64,000 nt of DNA from JAWWOW01 sp033851265 (GCA_033851265.1 JAWWOW010000012.1:1-64000), one strand, 5' to 3'; shown: positions 1 through 8,851, counted from the stretch's first letter. The notes: a model not told the origin generated them from the sequence alone. Numbers and translations: made by a program.

Positions 1-595
1 TCTCCTTGGACGGGTCGGCCCCGTAGATGTGAATGGTGACCGACGGGCTCGAGATGGCGTTCGTGTACTCGTGAATGTCCTCTTCGGGCCAGAGCACGTG
101 GGTGGTCTCGCCGACCTCGGCGGTCCCAGTCCATACGTCCTTCAACTCGGCGAAGCCGTCACGCTGGCCGTCATCTAGCCGCTCGTATTTCGTCGTCCGC
201 ATCTTCCCCTGATAGACACCCTCGACCACGAAGGTCCCATTGTGGTCGTGGACCCCAGTCGAGGCGTCCGGCGGCCACATCGTTGAGATGATGCAGAAGC
301 GGTCGTCCTTGCCGCGGTACAGCATGTTGACGCGGTACGAGTAATGGGATCCTGGGTCTTCGACCTCGACGCCGTCCTGCGGTCCGCAATACTCGGCGGG
401 GATCGTGCCTTCAGACAGGAATCGTGCGAGCAAGGGCTCCGTGCCGGCAACGATGTGCTTCTGCGCATCGGTGCTGCGCTGGAATGGGCCGCCGCCGCTG
501 TCCTCCGCTGCTTTCTGGATGACCGCCTCAACGTCGCGCGTGAAGTCCGCAAGGGAGTAAGCCTTGCTCTTCGTGCCTTCCGCTACCTGCGTCAT
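1..595 (-). CDS. Cysteine dioxygenase-like cupin protein (C-terminus beyond window)
   Basis: The gene reads leftward out of the window; about 198 N-terminal residues are visible and the stop is missing. The ATG at 593-595 has GGGAG nine bases upstream. The beta-barrel core shows the thiol-dioxygenase iron ligands as H116-x-H118 (in VHDHNG) and H175 (in DIHEY), with the spacing of the cysteine dioxygenase/3-mercaptopropionate dioxygenase family. The residue five after H118 is Val, so the Cys-Tyr cross-link of animal cysteine dioxygenase is absent, as in many bacterial relatives. Such enzymes oxidise small thiols to sulfinates in the cytoplasm. It is the last visible gene of a leftward group behind an alpha/beta hydrolase and an IclR regulator, with a 141-bp gap. 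The substrate is not determinable. Confidence 0.75.
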   Translation of the reverse strand, partial: MTQVAEGTKSKAYSLADFTRDVEAVIQKAAEDSGGGPFQRSTDAQKHIVAGTEPLLARFLSEGTIPAEYCGPQDGVEVEDPGSHYSYRVNMLYRGKDDRFCIISTMWPPDASTGVHDHNGTFVVEGVYQGKMRTTKYERLDDGQRDGFAELKDVWTGTAEVGETTHVLWPEEDIHEYTNAISSPSVTIHIYGADPSKE

Positions 596-736
596 GTCCC
601 ACCGCTCCCTGAGTTGATGTCGGCCCTCGGCAGCGAAGCCGCCCTTCGAGATCTCGAAGGTCTCTCCGATCTCAGGAAGAGTATTGCCGACTTTCCCCGG
701 CTTGACAAGACCGACGACCGGTCCTTCTTGCTCTGT

Positions 737-1744
737 TCACGCTTGTGGCGGTCGCGATTCCGCCCCGATGCACAGTGCCCGCTTGAGGGCACTGTGCCGG
801 TTGCGTTGAGCGGCCACCGCGGTGTCGGACCTCGGGGCGAGCGACTCAAACCCGTGGTACGCGCCGGGGTAGACGTGCAACTCGACGGGGACCGCTGCCG
901 CTGCCAGTTGCAGAGCGAAGCGGACGTCCTCGCCGAGGAACAAGTCCAAGTCGCCGACCTCGATGTACGTCGGCGGTAGCCCGGCAAGTTTTTCCGCGCG
1001 TGCCGGTGCGGCGTACGCCGGGACATCGCTCGTGCCTGCCTTGCCCACAAGAATCGACGCCCACGCTTGGAGGTTGGCCGCGGCGTCCCATACGCCGAGG
1101 TCGGCAAGGGGTTCGCCGGTGCCGTCGGGGGAGCGGTCGTCAAGCATCGGGGCAACGAGCAGCTGGTGCGCGATCGCGGGGCCAGACCGGTCCCGGCAGT
1201 ACAACGCAAGTGCCGCGGCGAGCCCACCGCCGGCACTCGTGCCGTAGAGCCCGATCCGATTGGCGTCGACACCGAGTCGCGGCGCGGAGTCGACGAGCCA
1301 GCAGAGTGCCGCGTAAGCGTCTTCGAGTGCAGCGGGGTAGGGGTGCTCGGGCGCCAGCCGGTACTCGACCGACATCGTCAAGCATTCGATGCCAGCGGAG
1401 ATACCGGCAGCGATGGCTTCGTCTGTGCCGATGCCGCCCATGACCAACCCGCCGCCGTGCAGGTACATCACTGCGGCCGATGGTTCTGTCGCTGCTTCCG
1501 GGCGGTACAGACGGACGGCCACGTCGGGTCCGTCCGCTACTTCGATGATGCAGTCCTCCCGGCTGACTTCCGGATAGGAGGGAGTTCTCGAGGCAGCGGC
1601 TTCGATCAGTTCCTCGAAGCGGGTCCTTCTCACCCCGATGTCCTCGATCCCGCACAGGCCCTGTGGTCCGGTGAAGGCGAGCAGGCCGTCTAGTTGCTTC
1701 CGCATCTGCGGATCCACCTGGTCTCGCCCTCGGGACGAAGCCAT
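737..1744 (-). CDS. Alpha/beta hydrolase fold-3 (HSL-type) esterase
   Basis: This 335-residue cytoplasmic protein has the hormone-sensitive-lipase family marks: oxyanion-hole HGGG at residues 96-99, nucleophile motif GTSAGG around Ser170, the family segment EYRLAPEHPYPA near 128-138, an acidic residue in VGDLDLF (about 265) and the catalytic His in GAYHGF (about 297). It probably hydrolyses a small ester or lactone. Its ATG lies three bases after the stop of the IclR regulator at 1748-2536, so the two are likely cotranscribed. That context suggests the esterase acts on an intermediate or substrate of the pathway the regulator controls. The family is clear; the substrate is not. Confidence 0.88.
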   Translation of the reverse strand: MASSRGRDQVDPQMRKQLDGLLAFTGPQGLCGIEDIGVRRTRFEELIEAAASRTPSYPEVSREDCIIEVADGPDVAVRLYRPEAATEPSAAVMYLHGGGLVMGGIGTDEAIAAGISAGIECLTMSVEYRLAPEHPYPAALEDAYAALCWLVDSAPRLGVDANRIGLYGTSAGGGLAAALALYCRDRSGPAIAHQLLVAPMLDDRSPDGTGEPLADLGVWDAAANLQAWASILVGKAGTSDVPAYAAPARAEKLAGLPPTYIEVGDLDLFLGEDVRFALQLAAAAVPVELHVYPGAYHGFESLAPRSDTAVAAQRNRHSALKRALCIGAESRPPQA

Positions 1745-1747
1745 CGG

Positions 1748-2536
1748 CTACTTTTTTCCATTCCGTCTGGGCACCCTGATTGCGTCACTGCGCTCGTGAA
1801 CGCCCAGGTCCAGTTCGATGAGCCGGGCCACCGTGGTGGCCTCCTCGATGACAGTCTTCACCCGCGCTTCGGTGAGACCTGCGGCGAGCGCAGACACATG
1901 GATGGCGGCGAGGAGCTGACCGGCGTCGTCATAGACCGGCACCGCCATGCCGCAGATTCCGTCGAACGATTCCTCTTGGCTGACAGCGAAGCCTTCTTCG
2001 CGGATCTTGTCGAGCTCCCGAGTCAACTCCGCCGGGTCGGTGATGGTGTGCGCAGTCGACCTTTGCAGTGGGCGGCTGAGGACCCGCCTCTGCAGTTCGG
2101 GCACGTATGCGGCGAAGAGTTTGCCCACCGCGGTCGAGTGAAGCGCGAGGGACTCGCCAAGCCGGATGTTGACGGTGACTGGCTGTGAACCGACGAACCG
2201 GTCGACGTAGACGACCCGGTTGCCGGACTTCACCGCCAGGTAGACGTCGTTGCCGACCGTTTGTGCCAGCTTCTCGAGGTGCCGGCGGGCGGCAGAGCGC
2301 ACCTCGATGGAGTTGATGATGCGGATCCCGAGCCGCACGATCCGTGGCCCGATCATGTAGCGAAGGTCATCGCTGACGGTGGCGACCTCGGCCGCGACCA
2401 TCGTTTGGAGCAAGTTGTGCGTGCTGCTCACCGGAGCCCCGAGTGTCTGACTGATCTCGGTCAGGCGTAGGCCGTCGGGTCGTAGGACGAGGAGGTCTAG
2501 TACGTCGAAGGTGCGAGAGAATCGGTCCGGGTTCAC
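1748..2536 (-). CDS. IclR-family transcriptional regulator (paralogue 1)
   Basis: A 262-residue protein with an N-terminal winged helix (about 5-65, including the stretch LTEISQTLGAPVSSTHNLLQ) and a C-terminal IclR effector-binding domain (about 85-250, with ALHSTAVGKLFAA). It starts at a GTG at 2534-2536 behind AGGAG with eight-base spacing. It is strikingly similar, at roughly 60 percent by eye and with equal length, to the regulator at 3923-4711. The genes between and around them encode a CoA racemase and an esterase, so it probably senses a small aromatic, aliphatic or keto acid and controls this catabolic locus. The effector and the sign of regulation cannot be read from sequence. Confidence 0.92.
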   Translation of the reverse strand: MNPDRFSRTFDVLDLLVLRPDGLRLTEISQTLGAPVSSTHNLLQTMVAAEVATVSDDLRYMIGPRIVRLGIRIINSIEVRSAARRHLEKLAQTVGNDVYLAVKSGNRVVYVDRFVGSQPVTVNIRLGESLALHSTAVGKLFAAYVPELQRRVLSRPLQRSTAHTITDPAELTRELDKIREEGFAVSQEESFDGICGMAVPVYDDAGQLLAAIHVSALAAGLTEARVKTVIEEATTVARLIELDLGVHERSDAIRVPRRNGKK

Positions 2537-2599
2537 GAGTGCACTCCTGTACGACGTTCTTCAGGCAACGCCCGTTTCTGGGGCGAGCCTGACAATGAC

Positions 2600-3793
2600 C
2601 TACTGGGACGGTGCTGCATTGACCTTCTCTGATGCCTCCGCTACTGCTCGCGTGCTGATTAGGTGCTCCACGCGTTCGCTTGACAGCCCGGCTTCGCGCA
2701 GAACCTCCGCGGTGTGCTCGCCCGGCCGCGCCGCCGGTCGTTGCACCGTCGACGGTGTCCTGCTGAAGCGGGGCGCCGGCGCAGGTTGCCGGATTCCGTC
2801 AACGTCGACGAAGCTGCGCCGGGCGACAAGGTGCGGATGGTGCGGTGCCTCGCGCATCGTGAGGACCGGAGCGAAGCATGCGTCGGTGTCCTCGAGTAAG
2901 TCGCACCACTCATCGCGGGTCTTGCGGCGGAAGACCTCAGCGAAGTACTGCTTGGTCGCGGGCCACCGCGTTTCGTCCCACTGCAGTCCTGGGAGGTCCG
3001 CTTCAGACAGCCCGAGGCGCTCGAGCAGGATCGCGTAGAACTTCGGCTCCATCGCTGCGATTGCGACGTACTTGTGGTCGGCGGTCTCATAGACGGCGTA
3101 GAACGGGGCGCCGCCGTCGTTCATGTTCGACTCGCGCTCCTCCACCCACATGTCGCGGCCGAGCAACTCAAACATCATGGCCATCAGTAGCGATGAGCCG
3201 TCGACCATCGCGGCGTCCACCGTCTGCCCAAGGCCGGAGCGCTGAGCTTCAAACAGACCGGCGACCATGCCGAGCGCGAGCAAGAGCCCGCCGCCACCGA
3301 AGTCCCCAACGATGTTGAGTGGCACGACCGGGGGCTCGCCGCGCTTGCCGATGTGGGCGAGCACACCAGCGATCGCCAGGTAGTTCACGTCGTGTCCGGC
3401 TGCCTGCGCGTAGGGACCGTCCTGGCCCCAGCCGGTCATCCGCCCGTACACGAGCCGTGGGTTAGCGGCGAGACAATCGGCCGGGCCAAGGCCGAGGCGT
3501 TCCATGACGCCGGGTCGGAACCCTTCGATGAGTCCGTCGGCTCCGGCGAGGAGCTCGCGGACAACGGCCACGCCGTCGGAGTTCTTCAGGTCGACGGCGA
3601 TGGATCGGCGTCCGCGCGCCATGATGCCTTCGGTGCGGTCGACGAGCGCGTCGACGCCCGGCACGATGTCGACGGCGGACGTGCGATGAAGCCGGATCAC
3701 ATCGGCGCCGAGGTCGCTGAGCACCATCGCGCAGAATGGCGCGGGGCCGATGCCGGCGAACTCGATGATTCTTACTCCGTCGAGCGTTCCCAT
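2600..3793 (-). CDS. Alpha-methylacyl-CoA racemase-type CaiB/BaiF family enzyme
   Basis: A 397-residue class III CoA-transferase fold protein. The ATG at 3791-3793 is chosen because GGGAGG lies six bases upstream; longer in-frame extensions lack a site. The three catalytic residues known for Mycobacterium tuberculosis MCR (His126, Asp156, Glu241) are found here as H134 (in AAGHDVNY), D164 (in IVGDFGGGG) and E249 (in AAMEPKFY), all shifted by exactly eight. This argues for a 2-methylacyl-CoA racemase rather than a true CoA transferase. Racemases of this type convert (2R)- to (2S)-2-methylacyl-CoA before beta-oxidation. The gene is sandwiched between two IclR paralogues, and an ATTTCGAA motif lies in its upstream region. 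Confidence 0.88.
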   Translation of the reverse strand: MGTLDGVRIIEFAGIGPAPFCAMVLSDLGADVIRLHRTSAVDIVPGVDALVDRTEGIMARGRRSIAVDLKNSDGVAVVRELLAGADGLIEGFRPGVMERLGLGPADCLAANPRLVYGRMTGWGQDGPYAQAAGHDVNYLAIAGVLAHIGKRGEPPVVPLNIVGDFGGGGLLLALGMVAGLFEAQRSGLGQTVDAAMVDGSSLLMAMMFELLGRDMWVEERESNMNDGGAPFYAVYETADHKYVAIAAMEPKFYAILLERLGLSEADLPGLQWDETRWPATKQYFAEVFRRKTRDEWCDLLEDTDACFAPVLTMREAPHHPHLVARRSFVDVDGIRQPAPAPRFSRTPSTVQRPAARPGEHTAEVLREAGLSSERVEHLISTRAVAEASEKVNAAPSQ

Positions 3794-3870
3794 GCGTCCT
3801 CCCGCGACTGACGCTGGCCCAGACCGGAGCGAAACGAGAGACCCGAAGACCCGGGTATTCGAGTCCAACT

Positions 3871-3878
3871 TCGAAATC
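3871..3878 (-). promoter_or_regulatory. GATTTCGA motif upstream of the racemase gene
   Basis: GATTTCGA, followed by A to give ATTTCGAA, lies on the minus strand in the 129-bp gap between the IclR gene ending at 3923 and the racemase start at 3793. The same octamer occurs twice in the divergent promoter region at 18.4-18.8 kb. AT-rich octamers are rare in this GC-rich DNA, so it may be a binding site for one of the IclR proteins. This is inference from position and recurrence only. Confidence 0.3.
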
Positions 3879-3922
3879 TCGTAAAGAGTATCAGTCGCCG
3901 ATGGCGGGATCAAACGATCCGG

Positions 3923-4711
3923 TCAGGTCCGAGCGTTGGCAAGTCGATTCACCGGCGCCCCGCCCGGATCGTGGCGGCCGAGGTCCATCTCGATCACGCG
4001 CGCGACCGCGGTGGCTTGGTGGATCACGCGCTGTTCTTTCTCTCGTGCCAGGGTGGCGCGAAAAGCCGACACATGAACGGCCGCAACCAAGCTGCCAGCC
4101 GCATCGTGCACCGGCACGGCAAATCCCACGACACCTTCGTAGGCCTCTTCATTGCTGACCGAGAATCCATCCGCACGTATCCGCATGAATTCGCGGCTCA
4201 GTGCGTCAGCATCCGTGACGGTCGAGCTGGTCAGCTTCGGCAACGCCCCCGAAAACACGCGCTTGCCAAGGTCGGGCTCGTGCGCTGAAAAGAGTTTTCC
4301 TACTGCTGTTGCATGGAGGGCACGCGACTCTCCGAGCCGCACGTTTACCGAGACGGGATGGGTGCCCACGAAGCGGTCCACGTAGACAACTCGCTCGCCC
4401 ACCTTGACCGCCAAGTAGACGTCATTACCGATAACTCGGGCCAACTTCTCCAGATGCCGACGCGCAGCGCTTCTTATCTCGAGTGAGTTGCTGATGCGAA
4501 TGCCCAGGCGCATGGCTCGGGGCCCGACGACGTAATGCAGGTCGTCGTCGACGAGCAGCACCTCGGCCGCGACCATCGTTTGCAAGAGGTTGTGCGTGCT
4601 GCTGAGCGGCGCACCGAGTGCCTCGCGGATCTCCGTCAAGCGCATGCCGTCGGCGTGCCCGACCAGTAGGTCGAGCACATCAAAGATGCGGGAGAACCGG
4701 TCAGGATTCAC
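3923..4711 (-). CDS. IclR-family transcriptional regulator (paralogue 2)
   Basis: The GTG at 4709-4711 is preferred over an upstream in-frame ATG because GAAGGAG lies seven bases before it and because it gives VNPDRFSR, matching the N-terminus and the exact 262-residue length of the paralogue at 1748-2536. It has an N-terminal winged helix (TEIREALGAPLSSTHNLLQ) and a C-terminal effector domain (ALHATAVGKLFSA). It reads leftward and is divergent from the VOC and 2-oxoacid-dehydrogenase operon that starts at 4984, the usual arrangement for an IclR regulator and its target. It could also regulate the racemase gene downstream. Confidence 0.92.
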   Translation of the reverse strand: MNPDRFSRIFDVLDLLVGHADGMRLTEIREALGAPLSSTHNLLQTMVAAEVLLVDDDLHYVVGPRAMRLGIRISNSLEIRSAARRHLEKLARVIGNDVYLAVKVGERVVYVDRFVGTHPVSVNVRLGESRALHATAVGKLFSAHEPDLGKRVFSGALPKLTSSTVTDADALSREFMRIRADGFSVSNEEAYEGVVGFAVPVHDAAGSLVAAVHVSAFRATLAREKEQRVIHQATAVARVIEMDLGRHDPGGAPVNRLANART

Positions 4712-4898
4712 GCGTCGGCTCCTTCGGCTCCGCTGTCCTCTTCGTAGCCCTACGGCCAAGAGCAGGTCTCGGGTCGCCGACACAGCCCGACGGAGCCACC
4801 ACTGTTACGGATCCTCGACAATTTCTTCGAGTTCCTGTAAAGCCTAGCGGCTCCTTCCGCGGTCGGTCAACTCGGCCGGGGTGGGCGTCCGCGAACCC

Positions 4899-4927
4899 TT
4901 GACACGTGAGCACAGAGCGAGCACGAT
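4899..4927 (+). promoter_or_regulatory. Possible promoter for the VOC/2-oxoacid dehydrogenase operon
   Basis: TTGACA at 4899-4904 and CACGAT at 4922-4927, 17 bases apart, fit a housekeeping-type promoter with a weak -10 box. They lie in the 272-bp divergent region between the IclR gene (4711) and the VOC gene (4984). Just downstream is an AT-rich stretch with two TAGTAT copies and the inverted relative CGAAAAACCGAAAT, which could be an operator. No transcript start is known. Confidence 0.4.
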
Positions 4928-4983
4928 CGCGGGGGTCAATCCGAATTCTAGTATGTAGTATCGAAAAACCGAAATGAGGCTGT

Positions 4984-5469
4984 GTGACTGCCACCTCGAT
5001 GTACCACTTCGGCGTCCTCGTCTACGACCTCGAGGAGGCGATCAGGCGATTCAGTGACCTGTTCGGTCTCACCTTCAACGACCCCACCGATATTCGCTTG
5101 AATCGGCTGGCCGACCCGGACGAACACCCCTTCGACCTTCGCGCGACGTACTCGCGCCAAGGGCCGCCGTTCATGGAGCTCCTCGAGGCCAATGGCAACG
5201 GCGTGTACGGCGCGCACCACGGCGAGGGTCTCCACCATGTCGGTTTGTGGGATCCGAGCATCGCGACCAACAAGTCGATGTACATCGACAAGAAGAATCT
5301 GACGGTCGAGGGCGAGGTGCTCTTACCGACGGGTGAAGTATTCGCGTGGTACGCCAAGCCGGATACCGCCCACGGGGTCCGCTTCGAATTTGTTGACGAA
5401 GCGGCTCGCGCTGACCAAGAAAAGTGGATTGCGACCGGCGAGGTGGGCGAGGGTGGCTTCGTTGTCTGA
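4984..5469 (+). CDS. VOC (glyoxalase/dioxygenase superfamily) protein
   Basis: A 161-residue single vicinal-oxygen-chelate protein beginning at GTG, with the typical opening YHFGVLVYDLEEAIRRFSDL and the metal-site type segment GLHHVGLWDP near residues 80-90. VOC proteins include epimerases, dioxygenases and lyases that use a divalent metal, and this one cannot be assigned further. Its stop is five bases before the E1-alpha start, so it is the first gene of a tightly packed rightward operon encoding a 2-oxoacid dehydrogenase complex. Its likely role is to prepare the 2-oxoacid substrate or an intermediate close to it. Confidence 0.75.
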   Translation: MTATSMYHFGVLVYDLEEAIRRFSDLFGLTFNDPTDIRLNRLADPDEHPFDLRATYSRQGPPFMELLEANGNGVYGAHHGEGLHHVGLWDPSIATNKSMYIDKKNLTVEGEVLLPTGEVFAWYAKPDTAHGVRFEFVDEAARADQEKWIATGEVGEGGFVV

Positions 5470-5474
5470 GCCCA

Positions 5475-6578
5475 ATGACTAAGGCCAAGACCAAGGCTGC
5501 GGCTCCGACCGGGGAGCACGCAGCCGAGGTGAGCCAGCTGCGCATCCTCGACCCGGACGGCACCCTCATCGGAGAACCACCGAAGATCGAGGAAGAGCGA
5601 CTGGGCGAGATGCTCCGGTTGATGATGCTCGGTCGCCGGTTCGACCAGAAGGCGATTGCCCTGCAGCGCCGCGGCAAACTCGGCACATACCCCCCGATGT
5701 CCGGTCAGGAGGCTGCATCGGTGGGCAGCGCGTTCGCGATGGACCCGACGATCGACCACTTCGTCCCGTCGTACCGCGAGCAGCTGATCATGGTCCACTG
5801 GGGCTTGCCGTTCTCCCGGTACTTGTTGCAACGCATGGGACACCCGGCCGGCAGCGTCATCCCCGATCACGGCCGACTGTGGCCGCAGCAAGTTGCGTTG
5901 GCTGCCCACCTGCCGCACGCCGTCGGCCTGGCGTGGGGCCTCAAGCTGCAGGACCGAGAAGGCGTCGTCATGACCCATTTCGGTGACGGAGCTTCGAATG
6001 AAGGTGACTTCCACGAGGCCTTGAACATCGCCGGGGTCCGCAAGGCACCGGTCATTTTCATCTGCCAGAACAACGGGTGGGCCATCTCCATCCCCTGGGA
6101 ACGGCAGTCCGCGGCAGCGTCCGTGGCTGATCGCGCAGCCGGCTACGGATTCCCTGGTGTCGCCGTTGACGGCAACGATGTTCTTGCTGTCTACACCGCG
6201 ACAGCCGACGCTCGTGCCCGCGCCGCAGCCGGAGGCGGACCAACATTGATCGAGGCGCGCACGACCCGCCTCGGCGCGCACTCAACTGCGGATGACCCGA
6301 CGCGTTACGTGCCACCGGAGTGGCTCGAGGACGCGACCCGACGCGACCCGATCGCTCGATTCCGCACCTGGCTGACGTCCCAGAACATGTGGGATGACGA
6401 TCGCGAAAAGGCCGCCGAGCAGTGGTGCGATGACTTCATGGAACAAGCCATCCAGGAGTACGACGACACACCAAAACCGGACCCCGAGCAGTTGTTCGAC
6501 CACCTCCTTGCCGAGCGCGGCACCCGGCTCCAACGGCAGCGCGACGATTTCGTCGCCAACAGGGAGACCGACGGATGA
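5475..6578 (+). CDS. 2-oxoacid dehydrogenase E1 component, alpha subunit
   Basis: A 367-residue ThDP-dependent E1-alpha of the PDH/branched-chain 2-oxoacid dehydrogenase type. The ThDP/Mg motif runs from GDG at 170-172 to the Asn pair at 198-199 (QNNGW). Family segments YPPMSGQEAASVGSA and RLGAHSTADDPTRY are also present. The ATG at 5475 was chosen because the protein then begins with a short Lys/Ala-rich segment and follows the VOC stop by five bases. It decarboxylates a 2-oxoacid and, with E1-beta, passes the acyl group to lipoyl-E2. It overlaps E1-beta by four bases (ATGA). Acyl specificity is unknown; branched-chain or pyruvate/acetoin-like substrates are possible. Confidence 0.93.
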   Translation: MTKAKTKAAAPTGEHAAEVSQLRILDPDGTLIGEPPKIEEERLGEMLRLMMLGRRFDQKAIALQRRGKLGTYPPMSGQEAASVGSAFAMDPTIDHFVPSYREQLIMVHWGLPFSRYLLQRMGHPAGSVIPDHGRLWPQQVALAAHLPHAVGLAWGLKLQDREGVVMTHFGDGASNEGDFHEALNIAGVRKAPVIFICQNNGWAISIPWERQSAAASVADRAAGYGFPGVAVDGNDVLAVYTATADARARAAAGGGPTLIEARTTRLGAHSTADDPTRYVPPEWLEDATRRDPIARFRTWLTSQNMWDDDREKAAEQWCDDFMEQAIQEYDDTPKPDPEQLFDHLLAERGTRLQRQRDDFVANRETDG

Positions 6579-7552
6579 CCGTCAAGAACATGGTCGAGGC
6601 GATACGCGACACGCTCGAGTCAGAGATGGAGCGTGACGACCGGGTGATCCTGCTTGGTGAAGACGTCGGCAAGTCGGGCGGAGTGTTCCGGGCGACGGAC
6701 AAGTTGCAGGAGCGGTTCGGCGCCGATCGCGTCGTCGACATGCCGGTCAGCGAGGCAGGGATCATCGGCACGTCCATCGGACTGGCCGGCTCCGGGCTCA
6801 TTCCGATCGCGGAGATCCAGTTTCTGGGATTCACCCAGCAGGGCTTCCATCAACTCGGTAACCAGCTCGCGCGGATGCGCTATCGCACGAGTGGGTCATT
6901 GACGATGCCCGTCACGATTCGCGCGCCGTACGGCGGTGGTGTTCGCACTCCGGAGCTGCATAGCGATGCCTTCGAGGCGCTCTTCGCGCACAGTCCGGGC
7001 ATGAAGCTCGTGGCACCGGCCACGGCGGCCGATGCCAAGGGCATGTTGACGCAGGCCATCCGCGATCCGGATCCCGTCTTCGTGCTCGAGCCTCTTCGCG
7101 GCTACCGCCTGGTTCGTGACGAGGTTCCTGATGGTGAACACCTTGTGCCGTTTGGAAAAGCTCGGATCGCGCGTCCGGGCACGGATGTCACGGTGGTCGG
7201 CTGGAGTGCGATGGTGCAGGTGGCGTTGCAGGCGGCCGAGCTGGCAGCTGCCGATGGCATCGATGTTGAGGTCATCGACCTGCGCTCTCTCGTTCCGCTT
7301 GACGTCGACACCCTTCGCGAGGCCGTCTCCCAAACGGGACGGGCCGTGGTCGTGCAGGAAGCTCCGTTCACCGGTGGATTTGGATCCGAAGTTGCGGCCA
7401 CGATCGCTGAGGAGGCGTTCCCTTACTTAGAGGCGCCGATCGCCCGCGTCGCTGGGTTCGACCTGCCGTTCCCAATGCCCATGCTCGAGGATCACTACAT
7501 CCCCGACGCGCAGCGGATCTTGCGGGCCATTCGGGCCGCTGTCGACTACTGA
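6575..7552 (+). CDS. 2-oxoacid dehydrogenase E1 component, beta subunit
   Basis: This 325-residue partner of the preceding E1-alpha contains the family segments ILLGEDVGKSGGVFRATD, RMRYRTSGSLTMPVTIRAPYGGGVRTPELHSD (within about 100-130) and the C-terminal transketolase domain with GWSAMVQVALQAAELAA. The alpha2beta2 E1 heterotetramer binds ThDP at the subunit interface. The start overlaps the alpha stop by four bases, which ties the two subunits translationally. Nine bases separate its stop from the E2 start. It is of ordinary family length, with no missing parts. Confidence 0.94.
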   Translation: MTVKNMVEAIRDTLESEMERDDRVILLGEDVGKSGGVFRATDKLQERFGADRVVDMPVSEAGIIGTSIGLAGSGLIPIAEIQFLGFTQQGFHQLGNQLARMRYRTSGSLTMPVTIRAPYGGGVRTPELHSDAFEALFAHSPGMKLVAPATAADAKGMLTQAIRDPDPVFVLEPLRGYRLVRDEVPDGEHLVPFGKARIARPGTDVTVVGWSAMVQVALQAAELAAADGIDVEVIDLRSLVPLDVDTLREAVSQTGRAVVVQEAPFTGGFGSEVAATIAEEAFPYLEAPIARVAGFDLPFPMPMLEDHYIPDAQRILRAIRAAVDY

Positions 7553-7561
7553 GGATCTGCC

Positions 7562-8851
7562 ATGCCGTATGTCTTCAATCTGCCCGACATCGGGGAAGGT
7601 ATCGCCGAAGCCGAGGTCATCAACTGGCTCGTTGCCGTCGGTGATGTCGTCGAGTTGGACCAGGCGATCGCGGTCGTCGAAACCGACAAGGCCGCCGTCG
7701 AGATGCCGTCACCCACCAAGGGCACGGTGCTTCAGCTCGGCGCCGAAGCCGGCGACATGGTTCAGGTCGGCGACTTGCTCATCATCATCGATGACGGCAA
7801 GGAAGGCGCCCCCTCGGCCGCTCCAGCTAAGCAAGCGGAGTCCGTGCCGAAGCAACAAGCGGCAGCCGCGAAGCCGAGCGTTAGTGCGCCTCCCGCGGAA
7901 CCTGCTACGAAGTCGCGGCCGATGGCGACGCCTGCGACTCGTCGCCTTGCTCGCGAGCTCGAAGTCGTCCTCAGTGGAATAGCCGGAAGCGGTCCAGGCG
8001 GACGAATCACCGATGACGACGTACGTGCGGCTGCCAACGGAGGTCGGGCGACCGACTCCCGGGACGCCGAATCGACACCGGCCACGCAGACCGCGACAAC
8101 GACCACAGCTCGCCCGCCCCGGCCGCGGTTGCAGCTCGGTGAAGTCCCTGTTGATGAACGCATTCCCGTCCGAGGCATCCGGCGTAAGACCGCGGAGGCG
8201 ATGACGCGAGCGTCGCAAGAGATTCCGCACACCATCGCGTTCCACGACGCGGAGTTCGACGACCTGTTGGCGCTGCGGAAGACGTTGAAGCCGCGTGCGA
8301 CTGCGTTGGGGATCAACCTCACGTTGACGCCGTTCTTGGTGAAGGCAGTAGCGCTCGCGTTGGTCGAGCATCCAATGGTGAACTCATCCTTCGATGCCGA
8401 GGCCGGCGAGATCATCGTGCGGGCACGACGCAACATCGGAGTCGCGGCCAACACCCCGGACGGCTTGGTGATCCCCGTCATCAAGGACGCCGACTACAAG
8501 CCCGTGCTCGCCATCGCGCGAGAGGTTGAGGAGCTTGCCAACGCAGCTCGGCTGCGACAGGTGGCCCTGTCGGACCTGCAAGAAGGCACCTTCACCATCA
8601 CCAACCATGGGCCACTCGGTGGCACCTACGGAACCCCGATCATCAAGCCGCCTGAGGCCGGGATCATGGGATTCGGGCGTGCATCCGCGCAGGCCGTCGT
8701 GCGTGACGGTCAGATCGTGATCCGGACCATGCTGCCAATGTCCTTCTCAGCCGATCATCGGATCGTCGACGGTGATCAAGTACTCGGCTTCACCCTCAAG
8801 GTCAAGGCGTTGCTCGAAGAGCCGGTACTGCTGCTCGCGGACGAGGGGTGA
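7562..8851 (+). CDS. Dihydrolipoamide acyltransferase (E2) with one lipoyl domain
   Basis: The 429-residue E2 core enzyme has a single N-terminal lipoyl domain (1-77) with the lipoylated Lys43 in ETDKAAVEMPSP. An Ala/Pro-rich linker follows, then the peripheral E1/E3-binding domain (about 120-158: TPATRRLARELEV and GPGGRITDDDV), a second linker, and the catalytic trimer-forming domain (about 200-429) ending with the DHRxxDG motif as ADHRIVDGDQ. It accepts the acyl group from E1 on lipoamide and transfers it to CoA. It is third in the operon; the E3 gene starts five bases after its stop. A single lipoyl domain is typical of branched-chain-type E2 proteins. Confidence 0.95.
   Translation: MPYVFNLPDIGEGIAEAEVINWLVAVGDVVELDQAIAVVETDKAAVEMPSPTKGTVLQLGAEAGDMVQVGDLLIIIDDGKEGAPSAAPAKQAESVPKQQAAAAKPSVSAPPAEPATKSRPMATPATRRLARELEVVLSGIAGSGPGGRITDDDVRAAANGGRATDSRDAESTPATQTATTTTARPPRPRLQLGEVPVDERIPVRGIRRKTAEAMTRASQEIPHTIAFHDAEFDDLLALRKTLKPRATALGINLTLTPFLVKAVALALVEHPMVNSSFDAEAGEIIVRARRNIGVAANTPDGLVIPVIKDADYKPVLAIAREVEELANAARLRQVALSDLQEGTFTITNHGPLGGTYGTPIIKPPEAGIMGFGRASAQAVVRDGQIVIRTMLPMSFSADHRIVDGDQVLGFTLKVKALLEEPVLLLADEG

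Noticed and set aside
5022..6281. 419-codon frame antisense to VOC and E1-alpha
   Set aside because: Crosses two real genes in antisense and shows no domain.
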